Source: a virus
Reading direction: 5' to 3' (one strand)
IMG/VR virus record: IMGVR_UViG_3300026274_000003
Coordinates: 1-61,959 of that record
DNA: 61,959 bases
Shown: positions 13,865 through 21,676 of the stretch, one piece after another
Layout of the letters: each line of letters starts with the position of its first letter
Numbering within the stretch: position 1 is the stretch's first letter
Translations under genes and position numbers: made by a program
Notes under the pieces: generated by a model
What the model was told of the DNA's origin: nothing
Seen by the model: the letters and a program-made list of their open reading frames with translations, nothing else
The model's database searches: none

Positions 13865-15496
13865 TTAAGATATACGGCACAATAGCCAGTCAATACCATC
13901 AGTTCCGGTTGCATTTACTGACATAGCCATCCATGTTCCTGCTACGCCTGGAATTGCTACAACTTGTCCTCTACTCAAAGAATGCGACCAAATTGTATAA
14001 GAACCAACACCGGCAAGTGTCATTGGTTGATACCAGCCAGATGTGTATATCTGACCCTGGTACGAACTATCAACATACAAATTTAATGCTGGGGATGACC
14101 AAACAACCTGAACAGTATGCCCACCTACTACAGTAGGATAATTATCACTAGGCTGTTTAGATGCGACTGCGGTATTGAGTGACCCGATCTCAGAGTTGAT
14201 TGTACCAATTTCAGAGTTGATAGTGCCAATTTGTGAATTGAGTGAATTAACGTTTGCATCGAGTTCTGCCTCAAATACAAATGTACCTAGATTGGTGGCA
14301 TCTACAGTTGCCGCTAAGCCACTACCGTTCCAACCAATGTAAACTTTGTTTGCTGCTTGGCCAGTTCCACCACCCTGCTGAACTGGGGTATATCCCAATC
14401 TAACCGAATTGACACCGTTAGTTACCGCTGTTGTTACAAACGCGGTAGTTGCCGCTTTAGTTGACGCGTCACCAACTGCGGGTGTTGGCGCTGTTGGTGT
14501 ACCACTAAAGGCTGGGCTTACTAATGGTGCATAAACTGAAGCGGCAGTAGTGCTTAACAAGTACGGCGATAGTGAATTTTGTACGTAGGCAGTATTTGCC
14601 AATTTCAAGCTATTATCACCAGCAGTCGGAGTAGGAGTTACTGTTCTTGACTGATTAATAGTCATCCATTGATTTACACCGTTGGATACAAAGGTGACTT
14701 GCTCACCAGCATAGATGGTGTAAGATGTACCGTATGTTTGTCCGGCAATACCTGCACCTGCAAGAATATCATCACCATTTTGACATACGATAGTTGCAGT
14801 TCCAGCCAATAAAAAGGTGAAGATCAAGAATTCACCAGAAGGGGATCGTGCAGATTGTGGCAATGTTACAGTAATGCCAGTAGTAATGATATTACAGACC
14901 GTACCTAAACTTGTACCAGTCAACGTTGTGCTGGTGTTGATAAAGGTGGAGCCGTATTGATAGCTGGTGTACGGTGACGCATATATCAGTCCCGTACCAA
15001 AGCTGTTTACCGTCAATACTTGACCGGCAGTTCCTATATTGGTTATACCAGTACCACCAGCCGCAATTGGGACTGGTGTTGCATTAACTGGTGGAGTATA
15101 CAGACCAGCAATCGTTACATAGTTATTCAACTGTAGCTTAGTTGCTGAACTGGTGGCTAATGCACTTAATGCTGAATTTGTACTAGCCAATTCACCAACG
15201 GTTGCATAGTTGGAAAGATCTGATTCAAAAGATACAGGACTCCAAGTACCGGCAGACGTGTACACCTGTAGGTAAAGTGTCGTACTGTTAAACCAAAGCT
15301 GACCAATAATAGGCTGAATGGGTGGTGTTGGTCCTGCAAAGTTCTGCAAGAGATTGATATCGTTTTGGGCGACAGCTTGACCATAATTGGTAACGCCACG
15401 TCCAATCAGATTAATGGCCAATTGTGCGGTATTGATCAGATCGTCAGGCACCTCAAAGGTCCCGTTCACCGCCGTGGAAACCACATAATTTGTCAT
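13865..15496 (-). CDS. Tail fibre protein
   Basis: A 543-residue fibre. Residues 1-95 (MTNYVVSTAVNGTFEVPDD, then LLQNFAGP and PIIGQLWFNSTTLYLQV) form a module nearly the same as the start of the 27982 gene. That is probably the baseplate or fibre attachment domain. The middle has tail-fibre repeats (GDNSLKLANTAYVQNSL, GDASTKAATTAFVTTAV) and a seven-residue repeat IGTINSE/IGSLNTA near 430 that is coiled-coil or triple-helix like. The C-terminal ~90 residues are a beta-rich tip that should carry receptor specificity. Ribosome binding site GGAG; late octamer at 15528. Confidence 0.88.
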   Translation of the reverse strand: MTNYVVSTAVNGTFEVPDDLINTAQLAINLIGRGVTNYGQAVAQNDINLLQNFAGPTPPIQPIIGQLWFNSTTLYLQVYTSAGTWSPVSFESDLSNYATVGELASTNSALSALATSSATKLQLNNYVTIAGLYTPPVNATPVPIAAGGTGITNIGTAGQVLTVNSFGTGLIYASPYTSYQYGSTFINTSTTLTGTSLGTVCNIITTGITVTLPQSARSPSGEFLIFTFLLAGTATIVCQNGDDILAGAGIAGQTYGTSYTIYAGEQVTFVSNGVNQWMTINQSRTVTPTPTAGDNSLKLANTAYVQNSLSPYLLSTTAASVYAPLVSPAFSGTPTAPTPAVGDASTKAATTAFVTTAVTNGVNSVRLGYTPVQQGGGTGQAANKVYIGWNGSGLAATVDATNLGTFVFEAELDANVNSLNSQIGTINSEIGTINSEIGSLNTAVASKQPSDNYPTVVGGHTVQVVWSSPALNLYVDSSYQGQIYTSGWYQPMTLAGVGSYTIWSHSLSRGQVVAIPGVAGTWMAMSVNATGTDGIDWLLCRIS

Positions 15497-15519
15497 CTGT
15501 TACTCCGGTGTAGTATAAT
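15490..15519 (+). promoter_or_regulatory. Possible sigma70-like promoter for the island's plus-strand genes
   Basis: TTGTCA (15490-15495), 18-bp spacer, TATAAT (15514-15519), upstream of 15574. A perfect palindrome GTGCTCGAGCAC at 15550-15561 lies between it and the gene and could be an operator. Confidence 0.4.
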
Positions 15520-15527
15520 TTATTCTG

Positions 15528-15535
15528 TATTTATA
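15528..15535 (-). promoter_or_regulatory. T4-type late promoter octamer
   Basis: TATAAATA on the minus strand, about 32 nt upstream of the fibre gene start at 15496. It is the T4 late consensus recognised by gp55-type sigma factors, and this phage encodes one (53472). Confidence 0.7.
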
Positions 15536-15573
15536 TAAGCTTAAATCACGTGCTCGAGCACAGGAAACAAACA

Positions 15574-16662
15574 ATGAAGCATTACTACCGTATTGGTACT
15601 GAACAGTATCAAAATGCCATTGAGGCATGGAGCAGATTCCGTTCCCTTGAAGCATCTAATCAACATCCAGATTTTGAATTGGTCCTCGATAGTGGTAGGC
15701 TGGCAGCATATGACTGGACAATTCCAGCCACCAAGGATTTGCGAACGCTTGAAGAAGAATTTGCCACACGTATTCGCCAACAAAACAAATACGTCCGTCT
15801 GATGTACAGCGGTGGTTCAGACAGCCATTCGGTTGCTGATGCCTTTCTTCGCAGTGGTAATACAATTGATGAATTCGTTATGTATTCATGGGAATCAATG
15901 AATGACGGATGTCTTGATTCCATATTTCAAGTGAATATGAAATTGACTTGGCTAAAAGAAATGCATATTAAATATAATATGCCATTGGCAAAGATGACCG
16001 TAGTTCAAGTTGGTCAACAATTACATAACGAGTTCTTCGAAAAGAATTGGTTCTTGAAACACCCAGGCCATAGTGGTACTGAAAGCTTCAACGTGAATCA
16101 GATGGCAGTTATGAGTAAATATGCTCCACTACCAGTCAATGTTGACAACTACATTAATGTTTGGGGAATGGAAAAACCTCGTCTTTTTACCGACGATAAG
16201 GAAATCTACTTCCAGATGAATGACAAGAATACGATGTATTCTGAAGATCCATCTACAAACAATATCTGGTTCTACATGGCAGCCGAAGCTCCAGAGCTGA
16301 TTCGAGCACAGTGCGAAGGTGCTTTGGCTGTTGCTCGCGGTATTTTCCCCAACTTGACCTTGTCACAAGCCTTACACAAGCTACAAACGGTTCGTGATTT
16401 CTACCATGAATGGTGTACCAGTGTTGGACGTGTTACAACTAAATTCCAAAACTCATTCATCTTCTTGAGTAAGAATGTGGGACAGTCATTGACCAACAAT
16501 AGTCGTTACCATCACGTTGATCACTACGCTAGTACGCGCAACGAAACCTGGAAGCATTACGAAGAATATGTTAATACGGTCAAGGACTTGAGTAACGGCA
16601 CTAACATATTGCATGGCGTTAACACACAACGATTTATATTAGAAAGACTATGTTCACAATAA
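15574..16662 (+). CDS. PP-loop (N-type ATP pyrophosphatase) family protein
   Basis: A 362-residue protein with an SGGSDS PP-loop at residues 79-84, preceded by the strand KYVRLMY and followed by the helix HSVADAFLRSG. This loop binds ATP in PAPS reductase, tRNA-thiolation and asparagine-synthetase-like enzymes, which adenylate their substrate. No zinc-binding CxxC or PAPS-reductase C-terminal cysteine motif is visible, so amide or thio-ester type chemistry cannot be distinguished. The ATG at 15574 has AGGAAA before it. The 13-bp overlap with the 2OG-oxygenase-like gene ties the two enzymes to one pathway. The substrate is unknown. Confidence 0.75.
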   Translation: MKHYYRIGTEQYQNAIEAWSRFRSLEASNQHPDFELVLDSGRLAAYDWTIPATKDLRTLEEEFATRIRQQNKYVRLMYSGGSDSHSVADAFLRSGNTIDEFVMYSWESMNDGCLDSIFQVNMKLTWLKEMHIKYNMPLAKMTVVQVGQQLHNEFFEKNWFLKHPGHSGTESFNVNQMAVMSKYAPLPVNVDNYINVWGMEKPRLFTDDKEIYFQMNDKNTMYSEDPSTNNIWFYMAAEAPELIRAQCEGALAVARGIFPNLTLSQALHKLQTVRDFYHEWCTSVGRVTTKFQNSFIFLSKNVGQSLTNNSRYHHVDHYASTRNETWKHYEEYVNTVKDLSNGTNILHGVNTQRFILERLCSQ

Positions 16663-17330
16663 TTGGTAATATCGCAAACTTACCTTCAGTCGAAGACTTG
16701 AAGGCATACCATATCGGCGAGACAGATAAGAATGATCTGTCAAAGGTGACAGACTTCGTACAACTACGTTACTCATGTCAAAACAAAGCAATTGAAGTTA
16801 TGGCTGAACACACTGGGGTTGACACTTCCAATCTCAAGAACGTCAACGCTCCAGGATTCCAACGTGTTGAGATTCCACAAACGGCAATTGATCGTTTGGC
16901 TGACATCTTGCATGTTCGTAAGCCTATGGCTAGAATGCAAGTTCTTGAACCAGGCAACATGATGACTATGCATTGTGATGATTTGGCCGTTGGCTATATG
17001 CGTCCCATTGAGCAGTCATTGATCGGTAAGGTGGAATTTACCGAAGAAGAGCTTGCAATGTTTGACGCCGACAACTATTATGCTACCCGTTTCCTAATCA
17101 TGATGGAAGATTGGCAATGGGGTCAAGGCATGATGTTCAATGATAAGACATTTACCCATTGGAAATCAGGTGATGTGCTTTATTGGGATTGGACAAATGT
17201 TGCACACTCAACATTCAATTCTGGCTACATTCCTCGTGGATTGCTTCGTCTTACTGGTCTACGCACTGACTCTACTACTGAGATGATCAATCAAGGATTG
17301 AATGGCAATCCGTTCTCAGCGCAATTCTAA
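16650..17330 (+). CDS. 2-oxoglutarate/Fe(II) oxygenase-like protein
   Basis: A 226-residue protein with a double-stranded beta-helix pattern. The metal triad is suggested by His108-x-Asp110 in MMTMHCDDL and His186 in VAHSTFNSG, with Arg196 or Arg200 (PRGLLRLTG) placed to bind 2-oxoglutarate. The strand preceding HxD (MQVLEPGN) and the segment KSGDVLYWDW before the distal His are typical of aspartyl/asparaginyl-hydroxylase-like and phytanoyl-type enzymes. It would hydroxylate a small molecule, sugar or side chain. It overlaps the PP-loop gene upstream, and the epimerase starts 2 bp after it. Confidence 0.7.
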   Translation: MFTIIGNIANLPSVEDLKAYHIGETDKNDLSKVTDFVQLRYSCQNKAIEVMAEHTGVDTSNLKNVNAPGFQRVEIPQTAIDRLADILHVRKPMARMQVLEPGNMMTMHCDDLAVGYMRPIEQSLIGKVEFTEEELAMFDADNYYATRFLIMMEDWQWGQGMMFNDKTFTHWKSGDVLYWDWTNVAHSTFNSGYIPRGLLRLTGLRTDSTTEMINQGLNGNPFSAQF

Positions 17331-17332
17331 TA

Positions 17333-18292
17333 ATGAATATTCTCGTCACTGGTAGTTCTGGATTTATTGGACACAACATCGTAAAGATGCTTGATGGGTA
17401 TAACGTCATTGGATTTGACAATCATGAAGTCTATCCGTCGGTGGATTGGAGAATATTAAAAATGCTAATAAATGAACGATTAGCAATAACTTCCCAATCC
17501 GAAAAGTTTAAGGAACATCGTGCAGATGTCACGCGTGGTTTTCCTCATCTGGGTGGTTTAAATTACGATGTGATCATTCACACCGCAAGCTTTCCCAATC
17601 AACATGAAGTGTCGTTGCATCCGTTCAACGCAACCAATACTATGATATTGGGTTTGATGGGAGCATTGACGCTAGCGCAACATTGTAAAAAGTTTGTGTT
17701 CATCAGTTCAAGCATGGTATATGGCGATTATCCCAATTTCGCAACTGAAAGCCATCCAACTAACCCCAATACGCTTTACGGTGTTTTAAAGGATAGTGGG
17801 GAAAAGATTGTTCGGAACTTTACCACCACATATGGCATTCCACACACGATCATTCGACCAAGTGCAGTCTATGGTGAACGCGACGTATCAAGTCGATTAG
17901 TGGGTAAATTTATCACCACCGCAATTGAAGGTGGAACTCTACATGTTAACGGCCCTGACGAGATACTTGATTTCACTTACGTGGAAGATGTAGCTCAAGG
18001 TATAGTGCAAGCCGCATTCAGTGACAATACCAATAATAAAACCTACAATCTCACACGATCTGATGCCAAATGTCGTACAATACTGGAAGCGGGTGAATTA
18101 GCAATTGCATTGGCTGGCAAAGGAACACTTTCAATTCAAGGTAGAGATACTGCATTCCCAAAACGCGGTAACCTATCAATTGAACAAGCTCGCAATGACT
18201 TTGGCTATAACCCAACAACTAATATAGAAGACGGGTTCCAAAGATACTATGAGTGGCTACATTCCTTTCTCAAACGTCAAGCTTCAGTATGA
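17333..18292 (+). CDS. NAD-dependent nucleotide-sugar epimerase/dehydratase (SDR)
   Basis: A 319-residue extended SDR enzyme. It has GSSGFIG (residues 7-13) for NAD binding, FISSSMVYGDYP with the catalytic Ser, the YxxxK pair in NTLYGVLKDSGEK, and RPSAVYGERDVSSRLV for the nucleotide-sugar pocket. These features match UDP-glucose 4-epimerase and related NDP-sugar enzymes. It overlaps the aminotransferase by 44 bp. The pair matches the usual route from an NDP-sugar to an amino or deoxyamino sugar. Confidence 0.9.
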   Translation: MNILVTGSSGFIGHNIVKMLDGYNVIGFDNHEVYPSVDWRILKMLINERLAITSQSEKFKEHRADVTRGFPHLGGLNYDVIIHTASFPNQHEVSLHPFNATNTMILGLMGALTLAQHCKKFVFISSSMVYGDYPNFATESHPTNPNTLYGVLKDSGEKIVRNFTTTYGIPHTIIRPSAVYGERDVSSRLVGKFITTAIEGGTLHVNGPDEILDFTYVEDVAQGIVQAAFSDNTNNKTYNLTRSDAKCRTILEAGELAIALAGKGTLSIQGRDTAFPKRGNLSIEQARNDFGYNPTTNIEDGFQRYYEWLHSFLKRQASV

Positions 18293-19283
18293 AAAGATGA
18301 AAGATGAAACGCTAGCAGTTATTGATGGCGTTTTATCATCTGGCATCCTCCTTGACGGACCGCAGGTCAATAAACTGATTGACAATCTACAGTCAATGAC
18401 TGGTCGGAAACATGCGATTGTCACTCATAGTGGTACGGTCGCACTTCAAATCATTGCTGAATACTACAAGGTTCGACCTGTGGTATGTCTTCCAGCTATC
18501 AGTTTTCCCGCAACGGCAAATGCATTCGCAGTAGCCAATAACTTCATAAGATTCATTGACGTAGACAAATACGGCAACATGCTGCCAATAGCTAGTTCAT
18601 CTGATCTAGTATGTGCCGTAGGCTTGTATGGAATGCCTGTTGATCGTGACGCATTTAATGCAAAATACTTCGTCGAAGACGCATGCCAAAGCTGGCTCAG
18701 CCCTAAGCCAGGTACTCATACTCAAGTCATCAGTTTTGATCCCACCAAGAATCTAGCAAGCATCGGTAATGGTGGGGCAATTGTAACTAATGATGATGAT
18801 CTAGCGGTATTTGCCAAAGCATACATCAATCATGGTAAGACTGCTGATGGCTTCACTATGGCCGGATCGAATGTCAGAATGTCCGAGGTTGAATGTGCGG
18901 TACTGAATATGAAGTTCCAGTACATTGATCTTTGGCAGATGCGTAGACGAATAATGGCAAAGTTCATGATCAGTTTTCTTGACTGCCCCACATTAGTAGA
19001 TGCCAGCAATATTGAGATTCATGGATTGCAAAAGTTTGTTATCAGAGTTGATAACAGGGATGCGTTTGTTGCTGGTATGAAAGAACAGGGTATCGAATGC
19101 AAGATTCATTATCAGCAAGCACTTCCTGACTTGCCGCATTTGAAGAATGCACCAAAACCCAATTCTAACAATTACAAAACCTTCTTGAAGGAAGTGGTAA
19201 GTTTGCCGTTCTATCCTGAAATGTCAAACCTTCAAGTAGAACACATTGTCGCTTCAGTTAACAAATGCTTGCTGTTGAAGTAA
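18249..19283 (+). CDS. DegT/DnrJ/EryC1/StrS-family sugar aminotransferase
   Basis: A 344-residue PLP enzyme. It shows the N-terminal IPFSNVKLQYEKM, THSGTVAL (PLP phosphate binding), VEDACQSW (Asp at the PLP pyridine) and the Schiff-base lysine in SFDPTKNLASIGNGGAIVT near residue 163. GSNVRMSEVECAV follows. Family members transaminate keto-sugars linked to nucleotides. It overlaps the epimerase by 44 bp in another frame, an unusually long coupling. Its 3' end overlaps the convergent minus-strand gene (19232) by 52 bp. No hairpin terminator was seen here. Confidence 0.92.
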   Translation: MSGYIPFSNVKLQYEKMKDETLAVIDGVLSSGILLDGPQVNKLIDNLQSMTGRKHAIVTHSGTVALQIIAEYYKVRPVVCLPAISFPATANAFAVANNFIRFIDVDKYGNMLPIASSSDLVCAVGLYGMPVDRDAFNAKYFVEDACQSWLSPKPGTHTQVISFDPTKNLASIGNGGAIVTNDDDLAVFAKAYINHGKTADGFTMAGSNVRMSEVECAVLNMKFQYIDLWQMRRRIMAKFMISFLDCPTLVDASNIEIHGLQKFVIRVDNRDAFVAGMKEQGIECKIHYQQALPDLPHLKNAPKPNSNNYKTFLKEVVSLPFYPEMSNLQVEHIVASVNKCLLLK

Positions 19284-20275
19284 GCATTTAGCCAGTCCCA
19301 TTCATAGCTCAACATGAGCTTGCTGTAGTCACCCGACACAGTATCGAAATATTCCATAGCATCAAGTGCTCCCTTCTGACTCCATTCACCAAATGGAGCA
19401 TTGGAAGGACTCAACCAGACAGTCAATCGTTCCTGAGCTTTGGCATCGCCTTGGTTAATGTAAAGCTTGAGCTTCAAGGCTTCACGGAATGCAGTACGCC
19501 AGGTGTGTGTTGGGGAAGTGTTGAATACAGCAGTTCCTGACAACATTGGAATGGACTGATAGCTTTGCGCCAATGTGAAATCGATCTCATCAGCAGGATT
19601 TGCCAATACCAATCGTTTGTTATATGCGATAATGGCTTGATGCCCATAGACAAGTCCATTCACAGGATTCAACACCGTGAACACATAATGTCGATCTTCA
19701 TGTGTGGAACAATTCCACGACCAGTCAAATTCATGATTAATCTTGATTTTAGCAAAGACGGCAAAGAAGCAATGAGTGCCAGCTATTCTAGCTGCTTCCT
19801 TATATGCGGCTGCTCGACCATTTACCCCAGTTACGCGTAGAAGACGATTGGCGCATCCAGCAGTTAGCTGTTCAAGCTCCGCATAGTGCTCTTCCGCTGG
19901 AAGCTCTCCGTTTGATATAAAGACAATATCAAGAGGCTGGTTTACTACCGCGGAAGCAACGACATCAACGTGGTTAACCTCATCAAACATGGAGTCGGTT
20001 ATGGCTACTCGCTTTGGAACGAGCTTGATGCCATATGAACCATTCGTATTCAAGAATGCAAATACCCGATCCATCTTATCCTGATCAGCAACATAGTCAA
20101 AGTTGAATGTATCCAATACGACGGTGTCTTCCCATACCACCCAATAAAAACGAGTGAGAGACTTCTTCTTGGCATCAGCAATGGTTTCCACTCGTTTTGC
20201 CATAGGGAAACGGTCTTTGAGCTTTAAGAATTCTAGATGTTCTGGGTCTTTGGATATGAAGAAAAGATCATACAT
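19232..20275 (-). CDS. Duplicated GT-A-like protein without DxD
   Basis: A 347-residue protein. Two halves resemble each other and the 23089 glycosyltransferase-like protein. The first (YDLFFISKDPEHLEF, RFYWVVWEDTVV, FAFLNTNGSYG) and the second (LDIVFISNGELPAEEHY, LNPVNGLVYG, WRTAFREALKLKL) follow the same order. Where the 23089 protein has the DAD metal motif, the second half has FAKIKI and the first has WED. Metal-dependent transfer is therefore doubtful. It may be a scaffold or an inactive partner. The start at 20275 overlaps the radical SAM stop (ATGTATGA). Confidence 0.65.
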   Translation of the reverse strand: MYDLFFISKDPEHLEFLKLKDRFPMAKRVETIADAKKKSLTRFYWVVWEDTVVLDTFNFDYVADQDKMDRVFAFLNTNGSYGIKLVPKRVAITDSMFDEVNHVDVVASAVVNQPLDIVFISNGELPAEEHYAELEQLTAGCANRLLRVTGVNGRAAAYKEAARIAGTHCFFAVFAKIKINHEFDWSWNCSTHEDRHYVFTVLNPVNGLVYGHQAIIAYNKRLVLANPADEIDFTLAQSYQSIPMLSGTAVFNTSPTHTWRTAFREALKLKLYINQGDAKAQERLTVWLSPSNAPFGEWSQKGALDAMEYFDTVSGDYSKLMLSYEWDWLNAYFNSKHLLTEATMCST

Positions 20276-21167
20276 TTTTGAGATAAACTTCCTTTGTCCA
20301 CTGCGATTGCGCATTTGACTGTTCGGTAACGCCACACGCTTGCTTACATGTTGGATGTGGATCAGTATTCAACATTTCAATTACTTCGTCAATAACGTTA
20401 GTCATAGATCGTACACCGTAATCAACTTTCACGTCTGGCCTTATACCAATGTAACAACACGGAAAGTATTCTCCTAGAGAGTTCACATAGATACTTTTCT
20501 CGTTTAGAGCTTTACATACTACCGTTTCTGATGGAGTATAAACTTTGTCATTGACCTTTTTCAACCATTGTACCGTCTGATGCACTGGTCTAAGTGTTTC
20601 CTTCCTGCGAAAGATCGTGAACCCCATAGAAGTAGCCAATGCTTCTGCTTCCTCTACTTGATGTTGATTATGGTCGAACACTAGCATATCCCAATGAGCT
20701 TCCCCACCAGCAGCAATGAAAGCTTTGGCATTAGCCATAATCTTCGTCCATTGAGAATCACGGCGGTAGATATGATTGGTATCCTCTAGTCCATCTATAG
20801 ACCATATCACGGAACTGTTCTTACCCATCACAGTAGCCAGCTCAGTCCACCATTTTGGTGAGCGCAAGCTTCCGTTGGTATTCATACCCAGATTAATACC
20901 AGGATTGATCTCGCGGAAATAACGATAGATGTCAATGCAATCCTTAGCAGCGGCAGGCTCGCCGAAGTTACCACACATAAACATTCGATCCAAGTTACGG
21001 ATGAACTCTAGAGAGAAGGTATCTTTCGCCCTCTCTAGAGTCATATCACCATGTCGCAAGTAATCGTTAGGAAGATCTCCCTCAGTACGTGGGCATTGTG
21101 GACACCGTAAATTGCATGTTGATGTTGGCTCTAAGTGCAACATCTTTACATCGTCTAATAGTTTCAT
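20268..21167 (-). CDS. Radical SAM enzyme with SPASM-like C-terminus
   Basis: A 299-residue protein. The [4Fe-4S]-SAM motif is Cys18-x3-Cys22-x2-Cys25 in STCNLRCPQCPRTEG. GNFGEPAAA near residue 67 corresponds to the GGEP SAM-binding motif, and NTNGSL and SIDGL follow at the expected spacing. The C-terminal cysteines (VVCKALN, YFPCCYIG, CKQACG) could hold an auxiliary cluster as in SPASM proteins. Substrate unknown; peptide or sugar chemistry are both possible. A short leader ORF with a strong ribosome binding site precedes it (21218-21177). The structured repeat region lies further upstream. Confidence 0.88.
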   Translation of the reverse strand: MKLLDDVKMLHLEPTSTCNLRCPQCPRTEGDLPNDYLRHGDMTLERAKDTFSLEFIRNLDRMFMCGNFGEPAAAKDCIDIYRYFREINPGINLGMNTNGSLRSPKWWTELATVMGKNSSVIWSIDGLEDTNHIYRRDSQWTKIMANAKAFIAAGGEAHWDMLVFDHNQHQVEEAEALATSMGFTIFRRKETLRPVHQTVQWLKKVNDKVYTPSETVVCKALNEKSIYVNSLGEYFPCCYIGIRPDVKVDYGVRSMTNVIDEVIEMLNTDPHPTCKQACGVTEQSNAQSQWTKEVYLKNV

Positions 21168-21176
21168 TGTTATCTC

Positions 21177-21218
21177 TTAATGCGTATTGCTTCTGGGATT
21201 GTGGTAAAGAGCCACCAT
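21177..21218 (-). CDS. Possible 13-residue leader peptide before the radical SAM gene
   Basis: AAGGAGG (21228-21222) stands 3 nt before an ATG that opens a 13-codon frame, MVALYHNPRSNTH. It ends at TAA 10 nt before the radical SAM start. The ribosome binding site is the strongest in the island while that of the enzyme is weak. This suggests translational coupling or a tiny substrate peptide. The short spacing and length leave open that it is chance. Confidence 0.35.
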   Translation of the reverse strand: MVALYHNPRSNTH

Positions 21219-21251
21219 CAGCCTCCTTAATGTTTGCGCATACCCACTATA

Positions 21252-21272
21252 CAACAGGATGGCAACCTGTTG
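21252..21272. other. Short stem-loop in the 509-bp gap
   Basis: CAACAGG / CCTGTTG with a 7-nt loop. On the minus strand it precedes the leader ORF. No T run follows it, so attenuation or RNA structure is more likely than termination. Confidence 0.45.
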
Positions 21273-21311
21273 GGGACGTAGCCATAACGTCTTGGTAGTT
21301 CGATATTTAGT

Positions 21312-21421
21312 CACCAGAATCATGAGTTCTCCCTGGGTTTCACATCGTCCGTGAAGGGTCTCAAGTACCCTTGGAATCGATCATAACCTCATTGAATTCC
21401 TCTAGGAGAATGTTCCTGAGG
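21312..21421. repeat. Structured repeat, copy A
   Basis: The 509-bp stretch 21168-21676 has no convincing gene. Most of it is taken up by two diverged copies of one ~110-bp element, and a third copy is at 46921. The plus-strand core of copy A begins CACCAGAATCATGAGTTCTC, continues CCTGGGTTTCACATCGTCC and has a GGGT...ACCC hairpin. It then reads ATCATAACCTC. The arms AGAA/TTCT and the central hairpin keep their pairing while bases change in copy C. Orientation of any transcript is unknown; all flanking genes are on the minus strand. Confidence 0.65.
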
Positions 21422-21458
21422 ATGGATATGTAGTTAAGGAAGACTGGTATTGGAGAGT

Positions 21459-21560
21459 AGCCACAATCGAGAGTTCTATCTGGGTTTGATGTCATTGGTA
21501 AAGGGTCCTAGAGGTCCATCTTTATGATAGAAACCTCCATGAAATGTCTTAGAGGGGGAT
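21459..21560. repeat. Structured repeat, copy B (most diverged)
   Basis: It aligns with copies A and C over AGTTCTATCTGGGTTT, the central hairpin (here GGTCC/GGTCC around TAGA with one mismatch) and AAACCTCCATGAAATGTC. The TCGTCCGTGA block is changed. It sits between copy A and the terminator at 21630. Confidence 0.55.
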
Positions 21561-21629
21561 GATATGTGGTAAAGGTTCGAGAGGAGGGTAAGCTCACTAG
21601 ATTAGTTATAGAGTGGTTTAAATGATAAA

Positions 21630-21660
21630 GAAAAAGCCACCCGTAGTGGATGGCTTTTAT
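21630..21660 (-). terminator. Rho-independent terminator of the upstream minus-strand genes
   Basis: Read on the minus strand: AAAAGCCA / TGGCTTTT stem with an imperfect CC-GGG top and a TTTTTCTTT tail, 17 bp after the stop of the 21677 gene. Confidence 0.75.
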
Positions 21661-21676
21661 CTTATTTGTACTATGC

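Noticed and set aside
16921-16973. Minus-strand frames inside the 2OG-oxygenase-like and other plus-strand genes
   Set aside because: They lack ribosome binding sites, have unlikely composition and lie opposite genes with clear motifs.
21312-21600. Degenerate tRNA, group I intron or glutamine-type riboswitch in the gap
   Set aside because: None of the fixed core sequences of these RNAs is present; only short accidental matches such as GGTTCGA were seen.
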